Shown piece by piece: positions 53,407 to 64,000 of a DNA stretch of 64,000 bases. The notes beneath the pieces were generated by a model. That model saw only the letters and a list, made by a program, of their open reading frames with translations, had not been told where the DNA came from and did no database searches. The position numbers and the translations under genes are program-made. Position 1 is the stretch's first letter, and each line of letters begins with the position of its first letter. This DNA is from Metopolophium dirhodum (lineage: Eukaryota > Arthropoda > Insecta > Hemiptera > Aphididae). Where the stretch lies: NCBI RefSeq assembly GCF_019925205.1, contig NC_083564.1:7011491-7075490 (forward strand). The letters are read 5' to 3'.

Positions 53407-56400
53407 AAACTTTGAGAAAAAATTTACCTACAATGTCATCAGAAAATATACGGTCTCTAAATAAAATTCCGAAATAAAACCCATCAATCGGAAAATGTTT
53501 TATTGCTTTTATTTCGGCATTGTTTTCTTAAATATAAAACAATAACACACCCAAGTGATTACGAACACAGATACTAAACAATTTAACGCATCGTGGTCGT
53601 AACTGTCAATTTATTTGGATAAAATCGGAGTTAAAAGAATTTAATAAACGATAAGTACGATAGTGGTATTTCTGGTATAGAAATTTGTTGTTTAAGAACA
53701 TAATCGTTACAAAATCCTGTCTGTAATATACCTTATGATTGTGGCTGTAGGTATAAAATATTTTATTTTTAATAATTTATCACGTGAATATAATAATAAT
53801 ATAAATTTGTTTATTTAATTAAAAAAATTGATTTTTCTCGTAAACTATTCAAAATGTGTAAATCAAATTAAAAATATGCAACAAAAAACCATTATAATAT
53901 CGATAAAATATGTTTTATATGTTATATTATACATTTATTGAAAAACGCACAAATATAAAAAAAATATGTATGCATATGCTAGAAAATGGTATTGATAAAT
54001 AGGCACATAATATATATAGGTAACAATCGAAGGTTTATCATCGCCCGACGAATGCGAAGAAACTAAGAAAGTGATAAATGTTTTCGTTCACACTACACAA
54101 AACCCGCTCGACGGCATTTCGATAGAAAATTGTGTTTGGGTATTACGAAATGTATCAAGTCCGATATCTCCGGCGTAGTCGCCATGACGTGCAGTCGACG
54201 ATGTGGTGGTGACTTCCGTCTACGTTTCTCGTTCGGCGGCGCGCCTGCACCGAGTCGGAACTCGCGGATAGACTTAAGGGAAAGCGATCCTAGCAATAGG
54301 AACATAATATAATAATAATAATATAATATTGCAAAGCCACCTTTGCCGCGGGTGTTTGGATATAATAACATTGTAATAGTATAGGTACGCGGGGTGTCTC
54401 GGACAAACTTTGAGACTATAATATGCGGTAGGGGTTTTACTGGTTTGTATATTAGCGATATGCAACATTTTACGCTGTCGGAATGTACAATTAAAATGTC
54501 ATGCCGGTATTAGGTATTGGGTACTCATTAAATATTATTATAAATGGTTTTTTACTTTTTTTTCAAAGTTCGAGAATCTACGTTTGTATTATTATCGGGG
54601 AAGCAGATTAACAAAACGCGCTCTGGTGGAAACAATTTGTACCTATCGATTCGAGATGTATACATACATAGTTTTATATACCTATCGGTTATTACCTACT
54701 TATTTTACTTTTTTTAATAAGTTAATTTTTGTATCGAAACTTTGTACGCTGCGGGTAAAGCCAACCGTGTACGTTATGGTAAATAGTCGATTTCTACTAA
54801 TACTATCAAATACGTTCAAATACACTTCACTTTAAGCAAAACGTACACGAAATGTTGTGAAAATACATTCAATCCGATAATAGTATATCACGATGCTGAC
54901 GTCGACAGCTTTTGCAGTGTAGTTAATCCGTCTTTCCTAAGCGGCAACATTTTACGTGGTGAATGTCTGAGTATAATAATTACTATATACATAATAGGTA
55001 CTATTACTACTGCACAGGTACTATAAATTGTTTTTTATTTCGTCACTTTAACGGATAGATACAGAGCGTCAGAGAGTGTATACTTGGACATCACACGTTA
55101 TATTACTTATCGTGAAATAAAATCGTAGTACTAATATAATACTTGTTTGTAATCTTACATATCCGAAAATATCCGATTTCGTTATAACCGCAATACGGAG
55201 ATCAGTGCAGCGGAACTTTCGAGAAAGAATTCTACATTTCTACATGCGTCCGTCTTTATACGTATAGGTATAATGTATACCGGCATATATCGACATCGTA
55301 AATACCTATATATATATATATATATGCTTAATCAATCGATTTGCTTGATTAGTATCTGTACATATTAATATATTATTATAGACTATAGTTGAATATCAAT
55401 CTCAAATCCATACAACTATATAATAATCCATACATTTTCTATTGACAATTTTAAACGATTATTTTCGTATCAATTCAATCGTATTACACAATATATAGGG
55501 TAGGTATTGACTTGTTTTAGGTGTAACGTAACAGCATGTTCGAATTATTGAACACGGTTCTATGGATGTATTTATCATCGCTGTAGGCGATCGTTCAGGG
55601 ATATTATAGGATTATATTAAATACTTTTGTGCGTGACGCGAAATAACAAAACGCATCGGACGGTATATTGCACGCATGGAAATTATAATAAGTGCTTATA
55701 CGCGTATTATAACGGTCGCGATAACTACAATATAGGGTATGTTATAATATATCATATTGTATTTCACAACAAGTGGTTAATATTTTCGAGTTGTCGTCCG
55801 TTGTATTATGTATTGAGTATATACGCCATGTTTATTGTTCAGATGCGGATAGGGAACAATAATATACCTCTTATAAACTTATTATGTATGTGTTCGTATT
55901 ATTTTCCCAGGTGGTCCGTTTTTAACCGGCCACAGTGATCGTCATTTGCCTCAGTATAAATTATTGTGGTTTTAAATAAAAACAAACTGTTTTCGTTATA
56001 TTTTAGTCACATAATATAAATGTGCCTTTATTCGAATAGAATTAGTATTTATGTAAAATGGTATAAAATTATAATCACTCAACTTTAATGCTTTAAATTC
56101 AAAAAAATACTTTTATAAAAATGTTTATAATTTATTAAAAATTGTCTTTTCTTTTTTATTGAACAAAATTTTGTATATCTACAGGTTGTACAATGGGTAC
56201 ATTTGATTAGAATTTATTGAAAGGATGTGGAAGTCGCCCGTTGACGGCACCCCGTGAAAAAGTTTTTAGGGAGAGAGTAGGTATCCCTATACCAGTTCAT
56301 TTTAAGGGGCATGGGTGGATTACGCGGCGTGTCTATACATAATATTTTATTATCATATATTATATTTCTGTAGACTATAATAGTACATACCAGCTATTAC

Positions 56401-56710
56401 CTTATATATATTATATAGTGATTAAATAACTATAAAACTTGTCGCGACGTTGATGACCGTTCCGAATGATTCATATTATTGTTATTATTATATTATTATT
56501 ATGCACTATAGAGTATATAGAGGTTAGCACCCGTTTCACGCGCACTCTTTTGACAAGGGCATTCAGCAGATGGACGTCAGTAACCTACCACGTTAACTAC
56601 TCGAGTGTGGACGATAACCGTAGCATTTACCTATAGCTATATATATATAATATGACGATAATTTGTATTAAAAATTAAACATTTTGTTACTATTACTTAA
56701 ATTATGTATA
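53407..56710. other. Intron 1 segment without recognisable elements
   Basis: AT-rich DNA. GC-richer patch at 54150-54260 with overlapping short frames on both strands, no domain. A TA microsatellite lies at about 55310-55326. A 103-codon frame at 55627-55938 has no recognisable features. Confidence 0.45.
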
Positions 56711-56905
56711 CAGCGGATTCTGCTTAATGTGGGCATCGGTTAATATTGGTATCCGCGTAGTATGGGAGAAATGATCTGGTCCCAATATTGCAATGTATAC
56801 TTATTAACTGCAGTCTGCAAGGTTATTTCGGTTTATATGGCCAAACGCTTAATGTGGACAATTTAATTTCCCAACGTGTCCACAAAATTTAAGCGGAATA
56901 CCCTG
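56711..56905. mobile_element. Tigger/pogo-like MITE, 195 bp
   Basis: The left end is CAGCGGATTCTGCTTAATGT. The right end, reverse-complemented, is CAGGGTATTCCGCTTAAATT. The interior repeats GCTTAATGTGG and GTGTCCAC motifs symmetrically. The pattern resembles short Tigger-type derivatives of the Tc1/mariner group, which would have a TA duplication; TA is present on the left but CA on the right. Superfamily assignment is therefore tentative, the inverted repeat is not. Confidence 0.65.
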
Positions 56906-57376
56906 CAATTTAGGTATGTAAAATTTGTTTGATATTGTGTACGTATATATATCTTGAAAATTGGATTTACTTCCGAAAATAAATTATTATCATTACAATA
57001 CGCGTGTTAAGTATTATATTATGACGTTATTCGTGCACGACTATTATATAGGTGATCCACGCGAATACAGGCAATAGTGATTCGAATATCCGAACACTAT
57101 AATATTATAGTCGTGAGCTGGGCGTATACTGACTTGGTCGAAATAACATCAATCGAGTTCATAAAATACACAGTAAATAGTAAATACGCATAATATCGGC
57201 TAATCACACACCTATAGGCTATAATACATGGTATAATGTGTCTCCACGTTTCAGCGTTTTTCTTCTAGTGAAATGTACAACAAAACATACGGAATATCAT
57301 ATTAAAATGCTTCGTGCCAAACGGGTACACAATCACATTTAAATATGTACTATTATCTATAATATAATATATTTAT

Positions 57377-57586
57377 ATGCCTTGGCGTGGCGCGTTGGCT
57401 GCTAGTAAGTAACGGCCACAGCTACTATCTCCCGGATGGGTGACCACCCGGGTTCATAGTAGTTAAAAACCTTGCCACACATACACGTGTTTGCTACCTA
57501 CCGTAACAACCGTTAAAACAATCGTAAAATCAATCTACCGTATGGCCATAGTCGCCAAGCTTCAGTTCAATAAAAAAAAAAATAAA
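57377..57586 (+). mobile_element. SINE with 5S-rRNA-like internal promoter
   Basis: The head contains GGATGGGTGACCACCCGGGTT (57435-57455), which matches the conserved 3' control region (box C) of eukaryotic 5S rRNA, GGATGGGTGACCGCCTGGGAA, at 17 of 21 positions as I recall that consensus. The body runs about 100 bases further and ends in an A-rich tail (57570-57586). Flanking AATATATTTAT occurs at 57366-57376 and 57587-57597, an 11-bp duplication, although in AT-rich DNA this is weaker evidence. This fits the SINE3 type of 5S-derived elements. A degenerate 5S pseudogene is the alternative; the tail and the unrelated body favour a SINE. Confidence 0.65.
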
Positions 57587-57597
57587 AATATATTTAT

Positions 57598-60500
57598 TTA
57601 AATAATAACTACGTCGAGACTTTGGCCAGTAACTTCGGCGCGCACTTGTGCAAATACTTTAAACGGTTATACGTATATTATATATATGCGGCCGAATACA
57701 TAGATACGACTATAATATAATAGGGGTACACCTTTAAAATCATAATATATTTATTATTAAATTACAGATTTAATAATTATAATATCCGTAGGTATGTAGG
57801 TACATCGTATAATACGTATTTCTTACGCCCGCGCGTCGACAACCATAAAATATAAATATTTACCATACATCGTACAATATGATATTATACGCGTAGGTAT
57901 AGATCGTATAATATACTATATATCGACGGACACGGCCGCGGCGGGATTAATATATTAATACAATAATAATAAAAAGTCGAGCGTCGGTTACATATTATTA
58001 TACGCGTTTTATCCGTTTAAATCCGATTAAAAACAACGACTAGAATTTTCACTTTTCGTAGGTAGGTAGGTAGATAAACTCGTATATTATTATTATTATT
58101 GCTAGGTATATACACATAAGACATAAGTATATATAGAAACCGGCCATTATACGCAACGCTTCAGCGATGACGGACATATACCTGTTATAATTTATAATGT
58201 CTCGATTTAACAATACAATACATTATTATCGTATTGTATCGGACGTTTTTGTACAAAAGAGATTGATAACAATAATATACCTAATATTAATTGTTCTTCG
58301 CGATTAAGATGCGTTTACCCGCTTTTTAAAAGCAATATATTATACAGTTTGCTTTCCATAATTTGAATCAAAATATATTTGTAAAATATGATGACGTACC
58401 TACTCACTACCTTCATGGATTCATACAAATAATTGACAATTTAACGAGTAATATATCACTTATCAAATAAAAATAATATTTAAATGTATGTATAGTTATG
58501 CTCACAAATAAAAAACTAGTGCCTAGATATAGATAATTATAGATTTGATATTTATTCGTGGACATTTTTATGAAAATATTTTGCTTAATTTGTAGATTTT
58601 GAAATTAACAATATATTTATATATGTATACTAAATATATATTTTGTGGTTGTTAAATCAGAAAGCACCAAAAATTTTGCTATAGGAAAAAAAGTTTTTTT
58701 TTGTCAAAAAACTTGAAACTTGACCGAAATTAGGTAGGCAGGTACTACATTTTTTGAGAGTATGTTAACCGTCAAAATAATCCACCGGTAACCATAACAA
58801 CTAATTTCACTATAATTCACCGGGGATTGTACGATTGATGAAATTTACGCGCCGCATTAAGATAAACAAAAAAATCCTATACCTACGCAGTCTAGGACCT
58901 ATAAAAGTCCTAATCCTATAAATATACCTATAAAATCATCTTAAGAATCAAATTGTTTTAAATTGTCCGATTTCAATAACCGATCCCGGCATGCCGCGGC
59001 AGTAATTTCGACGATCACATCTATTTTTATGATCATAATATAATTCATAACTATTACAATGGAGAAAATAATTGCAGATAACGACGACACTAATGTTAAA
59101 ATTCGTTCATGCGACAGTAAAATCGCTACCGAAAAATAATTAAATAGGTACCTATTATAAATAATTATAATACCTATGTAGGTATACTGTATATAGGTAC
59201 ACTAACGACTACGATTATGTTATAATTATTATTATTTTATGATGCTCTAAAGTATTATGTGTATAGAGGTACAATGGCAGACTCCGAGACAGTGTATAAT
59301 ATTATAATTATAAAGACGTGACAATGTGCGTACAACATCATCTACCTGTATAATATAATAATGTGAAGTATACCTACCTAGAGTGCAGCGTGCGGTTAAT
59401 TGTCGTATATATTATACAAAACGTGCTTCAGATTTAAACGCTTGCGCTGTCGTGGGTTCCGTCCCGTTTAAAAAAATTAAATCGTTTCATTCAAAATTAT
59501 TAGACGCAACAATATAGTCTATTATCATGCAATATAATATCATGTCGTCTTGTTTATATGCGACGTACAATAGGCGAATATTATAATAATGGTTACCCGG
59601 CGACCTCCGCGCACAGCTGAGTTCGCGTGTAAAGAAAATCTAAGTGATCTGACATACTGTATTTAAATGTAAGGTTGTCATCGAATCCTTTGGGATAGAC
59701 AACCACCTACGACCTACCCTTACAAAAATGGTTAGATACTATATGTTCATTAATCTCCCGCCGACTTATGTGCGTATACCGTATATATGCGCTTTTAACA
59801 CAACCTCGTCAATAATAAACACAATATTACCTAACTATTTATCATTAAACTGCCATGTACAAATTCCGTCTAATCTAGACGTTGCCTAGAATTATGCGGG
59901 GAAATGCCAAAATATGCCATCTGAAAAAAATTTGCTTTTCAAAATATTGCCCAAAGGCCAAAAGAAAATTAAAAATTCCCCGCTACACATAATATTATCA
60001 TCCAATCCAAGTTCAACTGTCGCATCGACCTGACATGTGTTTATTGTACGGCGTGTAGTCTAGGTATGTGTGTACAGGGTTGGATACTGGATGAGCCTAC
60101 GGGGACTTGGGGTTTTTCCATATGGCCTTAACTATTGGCGGCCCCAAGGCCCAGGAAGGAACTATTATAGATACCTACGTTTTTTTTTTTTAATGAATTT
60201 TATTAAATATATTTCAAGTATATAGGTACACACTAAGTATAAAAAAAATTGCCAACACTGGTTATCTCATAGTTGATAATTTCTTTTTTAAATTTTATTT
60301 ATGTTTATTGGTTTAAGTTTTCAAACCGAGATAATTAGTTTTTCTATTACTAATTTTTGTAGTGTATATACCTACACACCGGCCACCTAGTAATACGTAT
60401 CTATAGCATTTGAGCGATTGTGTAATGTTGGCAAAATGTTAATAATGGCATTTTAAACATTTTCCTCGAAGCAAAAAAAGTACCTATATGGTTATATACT

Positions 60501-61790
60501 TATATCCACCCTTGTTAAAATGTTTATGAGAATAATATGTTCTTAATAGTAACACATGCGCAGTTATGAGTTGACACCAATAGATATTAGTAATATTATA
60601 TTAAGTACAGTCATAAATATAGTAAAGTATAGTTATTACTTGAAATGCGAGTGTTTCAGCGAAGAGAAAAGATCCGTTCGTTTGGCGTACATTTACATGG
60701 TTATATATATACTGTCACGATCGTAATGTATTATTTAGAGATATATAGGTTCGCGAATAGGTAGGTCGTACATATACTGGTGTATGTGCACGACATAACA
60801 TACAAGCACACTATAACGAGAAACAAAATTCACCGTTAAAATCGTGCGGCGATATTGAATTTGTTCAAGACGTATACTCACACGCTATCGTCGCTACCTA
60901 TCGTATATCGGATCATTGCGAAATTCGATCACCTATATTATAATAATATTATATGTAGGTGTTACGAATATTATTTTGCCACGTCGGTTTTAATAAAATA
61001 TCGTATAGTGTTATGCTCTTGCGAGGTTTCAACGGTCTTTCACATATAGATATAATAATATTTACGTTTTTGTAAATAATATAATGTAAGGTAGGTACCC
61101 TCGACAATATATCAAAACTATATCGTGATAATATAATATGTACCTGCATCGATCGGGAATCTGGGTTGCAACGCGATATATTAATATGTTTATACCTAAA
61201 AATGTAATATATGAAAACCGTATAGGTAGATATGTACTCGTGTATATTATGAGATTAAAAAAAAACTATAACAATTTCACACGTGCAGCAGCGGTGTACA
61301 TATATTATAATAATACAATACGATATAATATGTTTAGCGCGTGCATAATACCGATGTACACGTATATATTATATATATGTATATACGTAGGTAGGTATAT
61401 ATAAAATGCACATTTAGATATATTACAATAGTATACACATTCGCTCGTCGATCAGCGCGGCATTTCTATATACGTATATGCATATAATATATAGGTATAG
61501 TGTTCTATCGCGGCGAGAATTTTTTTTCTCGTACACAAAATTTAAAAAAAAACACACGCGGGATTAAAACACACGTACCTACCTACTTATATTAGGTATA
61601 CGTGTGTAATAATTACTGCGACGGTCATCGGCACGAGAAAGTAGATTAAAGTAGATTATAAGACGTGTACCAAATATCTGCTGCAGTTATATATAGGTAT
61701 ACTCATTATTCATTTTATATAAAGTGTATCATGTCATTATTACCTGTGTGTACATAACAATATGGAAATTAATAGTTTTTATTTTCTAAT
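57598..61790. other. Last part of intron 1, no recognisable elements
   Basis: AT-rich DNA with many TAGGTA/TACCTA units and TA runs. A faint GCGGGGAA/TTCCCCGC inverted pair lies at about 59897-59985. CpG patches lie near 57940 and 61440-61520. Nothing can be called with confidence. Confidence 0.45.
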
Positions 61791-61823
61791 TTTCTATTTT
61801 TTTTTTTCGTTTGTTTTGTTCAG

Positions 61824-61923
61824 AAAACGTTTGCGGTCATCCTCCAGTGCCTGTCAACGCCAAACTCGTCCGGGATGGGGCTAAGGCCACGTTCGTTTGC
61901 GATGACGGTTACAGACTCTTCGG
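61824..61923 (+). CDS. CCP-domain protein, exon 2 (first part of sushi module)
   Basis: The exon encodes residues 34-66 and two bases of codon 67. It reads ENVCGHPPVPVNAKLVRDG followed by AKATFVCDDGYRLFG. C37 and C59 are the first two cysteines of a sushi (CCP/SCR) module, and the hydrophobic-V-C-x-x-G-Y/F motif (FVCDDGYRLFG) is highly typical. The acceptor is TTTTGTTCAG after a long T-rich tract and the donor is GG|GTAAAC. The junction to exon 3 falls after the second base of Gly67 (phase 2). Stops in the other frames and in the flanks make the frame unambiguous. Sushi modules mediate protein-protein contact in extracellular adhesion, clotting, complement-like and synaptic proteins. Confidence 0.9.
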
Positions 61924-62526
61924 GTAAACATTATACTACTGACACATATTTTTTTACCATTGTCAAACGCGACACGCATATGTTGTAGCTACTAACCTAT
62001 ACATTCTCGAGGTGTTTTTTTTAAAAACGAAAAAGATTGTGTTTTTATTTATACAGTTTTCAATTATGTTTAAATATGACAACTTACCACCTTATAGACA
62101 CTATATCATTTTTAGTTATTTATTTCATTAACTGTTTTAAATTTCATACTCGGGCACTCAGCAGAGAAAATTTTTAAATATATAATAACAGCGCAGACAA
62201 AGATGCAAATAAGCGGCAGTTTTTATTTTTAATAAAAACTATGCACATTGTGTGAGTTAAAAATGCGGACTGTCTTTTATTGTTGTTTAAGTCCAAAACA
62301 GTTAAATAAAAAACACATTTCATATAAATTAAATAGATATCTAAATACTTTTTTTTTTCAACAATCGACTGGCACTAAATTATATAGTGTTGTGCACTTG
62401 AGCTTTATTAAATGATATAAGATAGGCCTAAGATATAATCCCTAAACTTTAGAGCCTAGAGTTATTGCTCACCATAAACAAACGTAGAAATGAATTTCGA
62501 TGTTTTAATTGTCTATCGTCCCACAG
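61924..62526 (+). other. Intron 2, 603 bp, phase 2
   Basis: GTAAAC donor and CCCACAG acceptor. It splits the sushi module within the Gly67 codon. AT-rich, no element recognised. Confidence 0.88.
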
Positions 62527-62585
62527 GTCTGAATCGATAACTTGTTCCTCAAACGGCGCCTGGACCGGAGACCTGCCGTTTTGTG
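62527..62585 (+). CDS. CCP-domain protein, exon 3 (second part of sushi module)
   Basis: The exon completes Gly67 and encodes SESITCSSNGAWTGDLPFC (residues 68-86) plus one base of codon 87. C73, the GxW signature (G77, W79) and C86 complete the sushi module: C37-C59-C73-C86, expected disulphides 1-3 and 2-4. At 50 residues between first and last cysteine it is at the short end of the family but nothing essential is missing. The donor is G|GTAAGT, a near-perfect consensus. The module is thus bordered by phase-1 introns, as is usual for shuffled extracellular domains. Confidence 0.92.
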
Positions 62586-63961
62586 GTAAGTCATGTTTGA
62601 ATATATTTACAAATAATAATAATAGTAAGTACCCTGATATTTGGATATGCATTAGAAGTCACTGTCATCGTTAAAATTTAAAATTCACCTGAATATATAA
62701 AATATAAAAGGATACCTATAAGGCTATAACTAGGATATATATTTCAATGTAGTAATGTAAAGCCATAATAATATATATGATGAGCCAAAAACTCACAACT
62801 TTTTTCGGTTTTTTCCTGTATATAATATATAAAAGTCATAAACGCCATACGTGCCTATATAGGAGGGGAATCATTTGGGGTTGACAGGGTGCACCTACTT
62901 TGGCACAACTATTTTTTTTTGTCTCATTGACCAACCACAAAAATTACAAATGCGCTGTTGGCCAATGTATTAAAATTATGAGACCCATAATGCGTACCTA
63001 TATATACCACATGTACCTATGGAAGTAATGTAATATTTATTATTTATAAATGTATGTTATTGGTAGGTATATACATTATAACAAAAGCTATTTCCAACTT
63101 TCAACTTTCTAATTTTTGTAATTCATTAAAACATTAAATATGTATAAGGCGTATAACCATTAACCATTTACTGACTCACTGTCATAGTGTCATATATACA
63201 GACATATACATATACATAAAAATATACATGTAGGTACTTTAATATGGTCACATTTATACAATGATGAAGCCAAAGTGGTCTGCTAAAATGTTGGCACCCC
63301 TATAAAAAAAACTTTTATAGCGCCACTAATAGCTACTGTTATACCTATTCTAATATCAAACTGTTTCCCTATTGTCTACCTAGTTGTACTTATAGATACA
63401 TGGGTCACCACTCACCGGTGTATTTATATACATACGTTTCTTTATAATATTTCTATGGTACTACCTGTACTATACGTCTATACCCGTCGATCATATATAC
63501 ATATTATACTTCAAAAGTTTAACGACGATTCCCGATTGCTTGTGCCTTGTGTACTGTGGTGTATTTTTTTTCCGCACGCATGTTAAACGCGAACGCACGT
63601 CTTTATGTAGGTAGATACCTAACCATCTATATACTATTTTAATACCCTACATACTATACCGGCTAACTCGACGTTTCTGTGTGTCGTATTAATTAATGTT
63701 ATTTGTTTTCTTCTTCGTGTTGCGTATCGCCCACGAGTACAAAAACGAACCGGGAAATGTATTTTTCTCCTAAAAAAAAGTTGTATTATTATATAACCGC
63801 AGTGTACCTATAATACAGTATAATTTTATTATTATTATATATATCACACATTCACACTCGTATAGGAACGCGTGTTTTTTCGATTACGAAACTACTCTAT
63901 ATTATGTTCGTACTTCGTACGCAATATCAACATATTACTATTATTCATTATTATTATGCAG
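62586..63961 (+). other. Intron 3, 1376 bp, phase 1
   Basis: GTAAGT donor and ATTATTATGCAG acceptor. The interior is AT-rich; a loose pair of AGGGTGC..ACTTTGGC segments at about 62888-62910 and 63262-63300 (inverted) may be a decayed MITE. Confidence 0.8.
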
Positions 63962-64000
63962 TACCTAGATGCAACATCACAGACGCTCATCTCATGCCAA
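63962..64000 (+). CDS. CCP-domain protein, exon 4 (5' part, cut by window end)
   Basis: In phase with exon 3 the visible part encodes VPRCNITDAHLMP (residues 87-99). The NIT is an N-glycosylation sequon at N91. C90 lies four residues after the last cysteine of the first sushi module and may open a second module; the family often has tandem modules. The exon is open to the window edge. I considered selectin-like furrowed/CG9095-type proteins, Hikaru genki and SR-C-type receptors, but the visible 99 residues do not decide. Confidence 0.75.

Larger units (their letters stand above)
10162..61823 (+). other. Intron 1 of the CCP gene, about 51.7 kb
   Basis: The donor is GTACGT (10162) and the acceptor is a long T-rich tract ending TTTTGTTCAG (61823). 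The intron interrupts after the first base of a Glu codon (phase 1). No other convincing exon, gene or RNA gene was found inside on either strand. The content is AT-rich DNA, microsatellites and the mobile elements listed individually. Such a first intron separating signal peptide from the first domain is common for large extracellular-matrix or adhesion genes. Missed small exons or alternative first exons remain possible. Confidence 0.65.

Noticed and set aside
60070..60265. CAGGGTTGGATACTGG ... GCCAACACTGG as a hAT pair
   Set aside because: The ends do not align as inverted repeats and no 8-bp duplication is visible.
62888..63300. Inverted AGGGTGC / ACTTTGGC pair in intron 3 as a MITE
   Set aside because: The two ends differ in spacing and match only over two short blocks; no flanking duplication.

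Overview
The window looks like insect nuclear DNA, most probably aphid. It is very AT-rich, saturated with short TAGGTA/TACCTA and TATTATA motifs, and full of short non-autonomous transposons. The aphid assignment comes from composition and repeat style, not from a database match. I found no bacterial, viral or CRISPR feature and no intact tRNA or rRNA gene.

Only one protein-coding gene can be supported. It lies on the + strand and runs off the right edge. Exon 1 (10062-10161) sits in a locally CG-rich island and encodes a signal peptide. Intron 1 is about 51.7 kb. Exons 2 (61824-61923) and 3 (62527-62585) together encode one complete sushi/CCP module with four cysteines and the late tryptophan. 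Exon 4 begins at 63962 and is cut by the window end. The reading frame is continuous across all three junctions (phases 1, 2, 1), giving 99 visible residues of a secreted or membrane-anchored CCP-family protein. I cannot name the gene.

Layout: 1-9540 is upstream intergenic DNA with a 160-bp MITE, a lone hAT-like end and a 2.3-kb long-inverted-repeat element (4738-7050) that itself carries a nested insertion. 9545-10061 is the probable promoter and 5' UTR. 10162-61823 is intron 1, which holds two copies of a tRNA-derived SINE in opposite orientations, a SINE with a 5S-rRNA-like promoter, several hAT MITEs (three with clear 8-bp duplications), a group of DNA elements with CAGAGTGATT-type ends usually flanked by TATA, a Tigger-like MITE, two LINE remnants and several microsatellites. 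61824-64000 carries the CCP exons.

No multi-gene system is present. The most noteworthy items are the very long intron between the signal peptide and the first CCP, the Gly-codon split inside the CCP, two exact matches to the CTCF core consensus (one inside a transposon), the 5S-like SINE, and the TATA-flanked inverted-repeat group. Most of the predicted short reading frames are chance ORFs in AT-rich DNA and are omitted.
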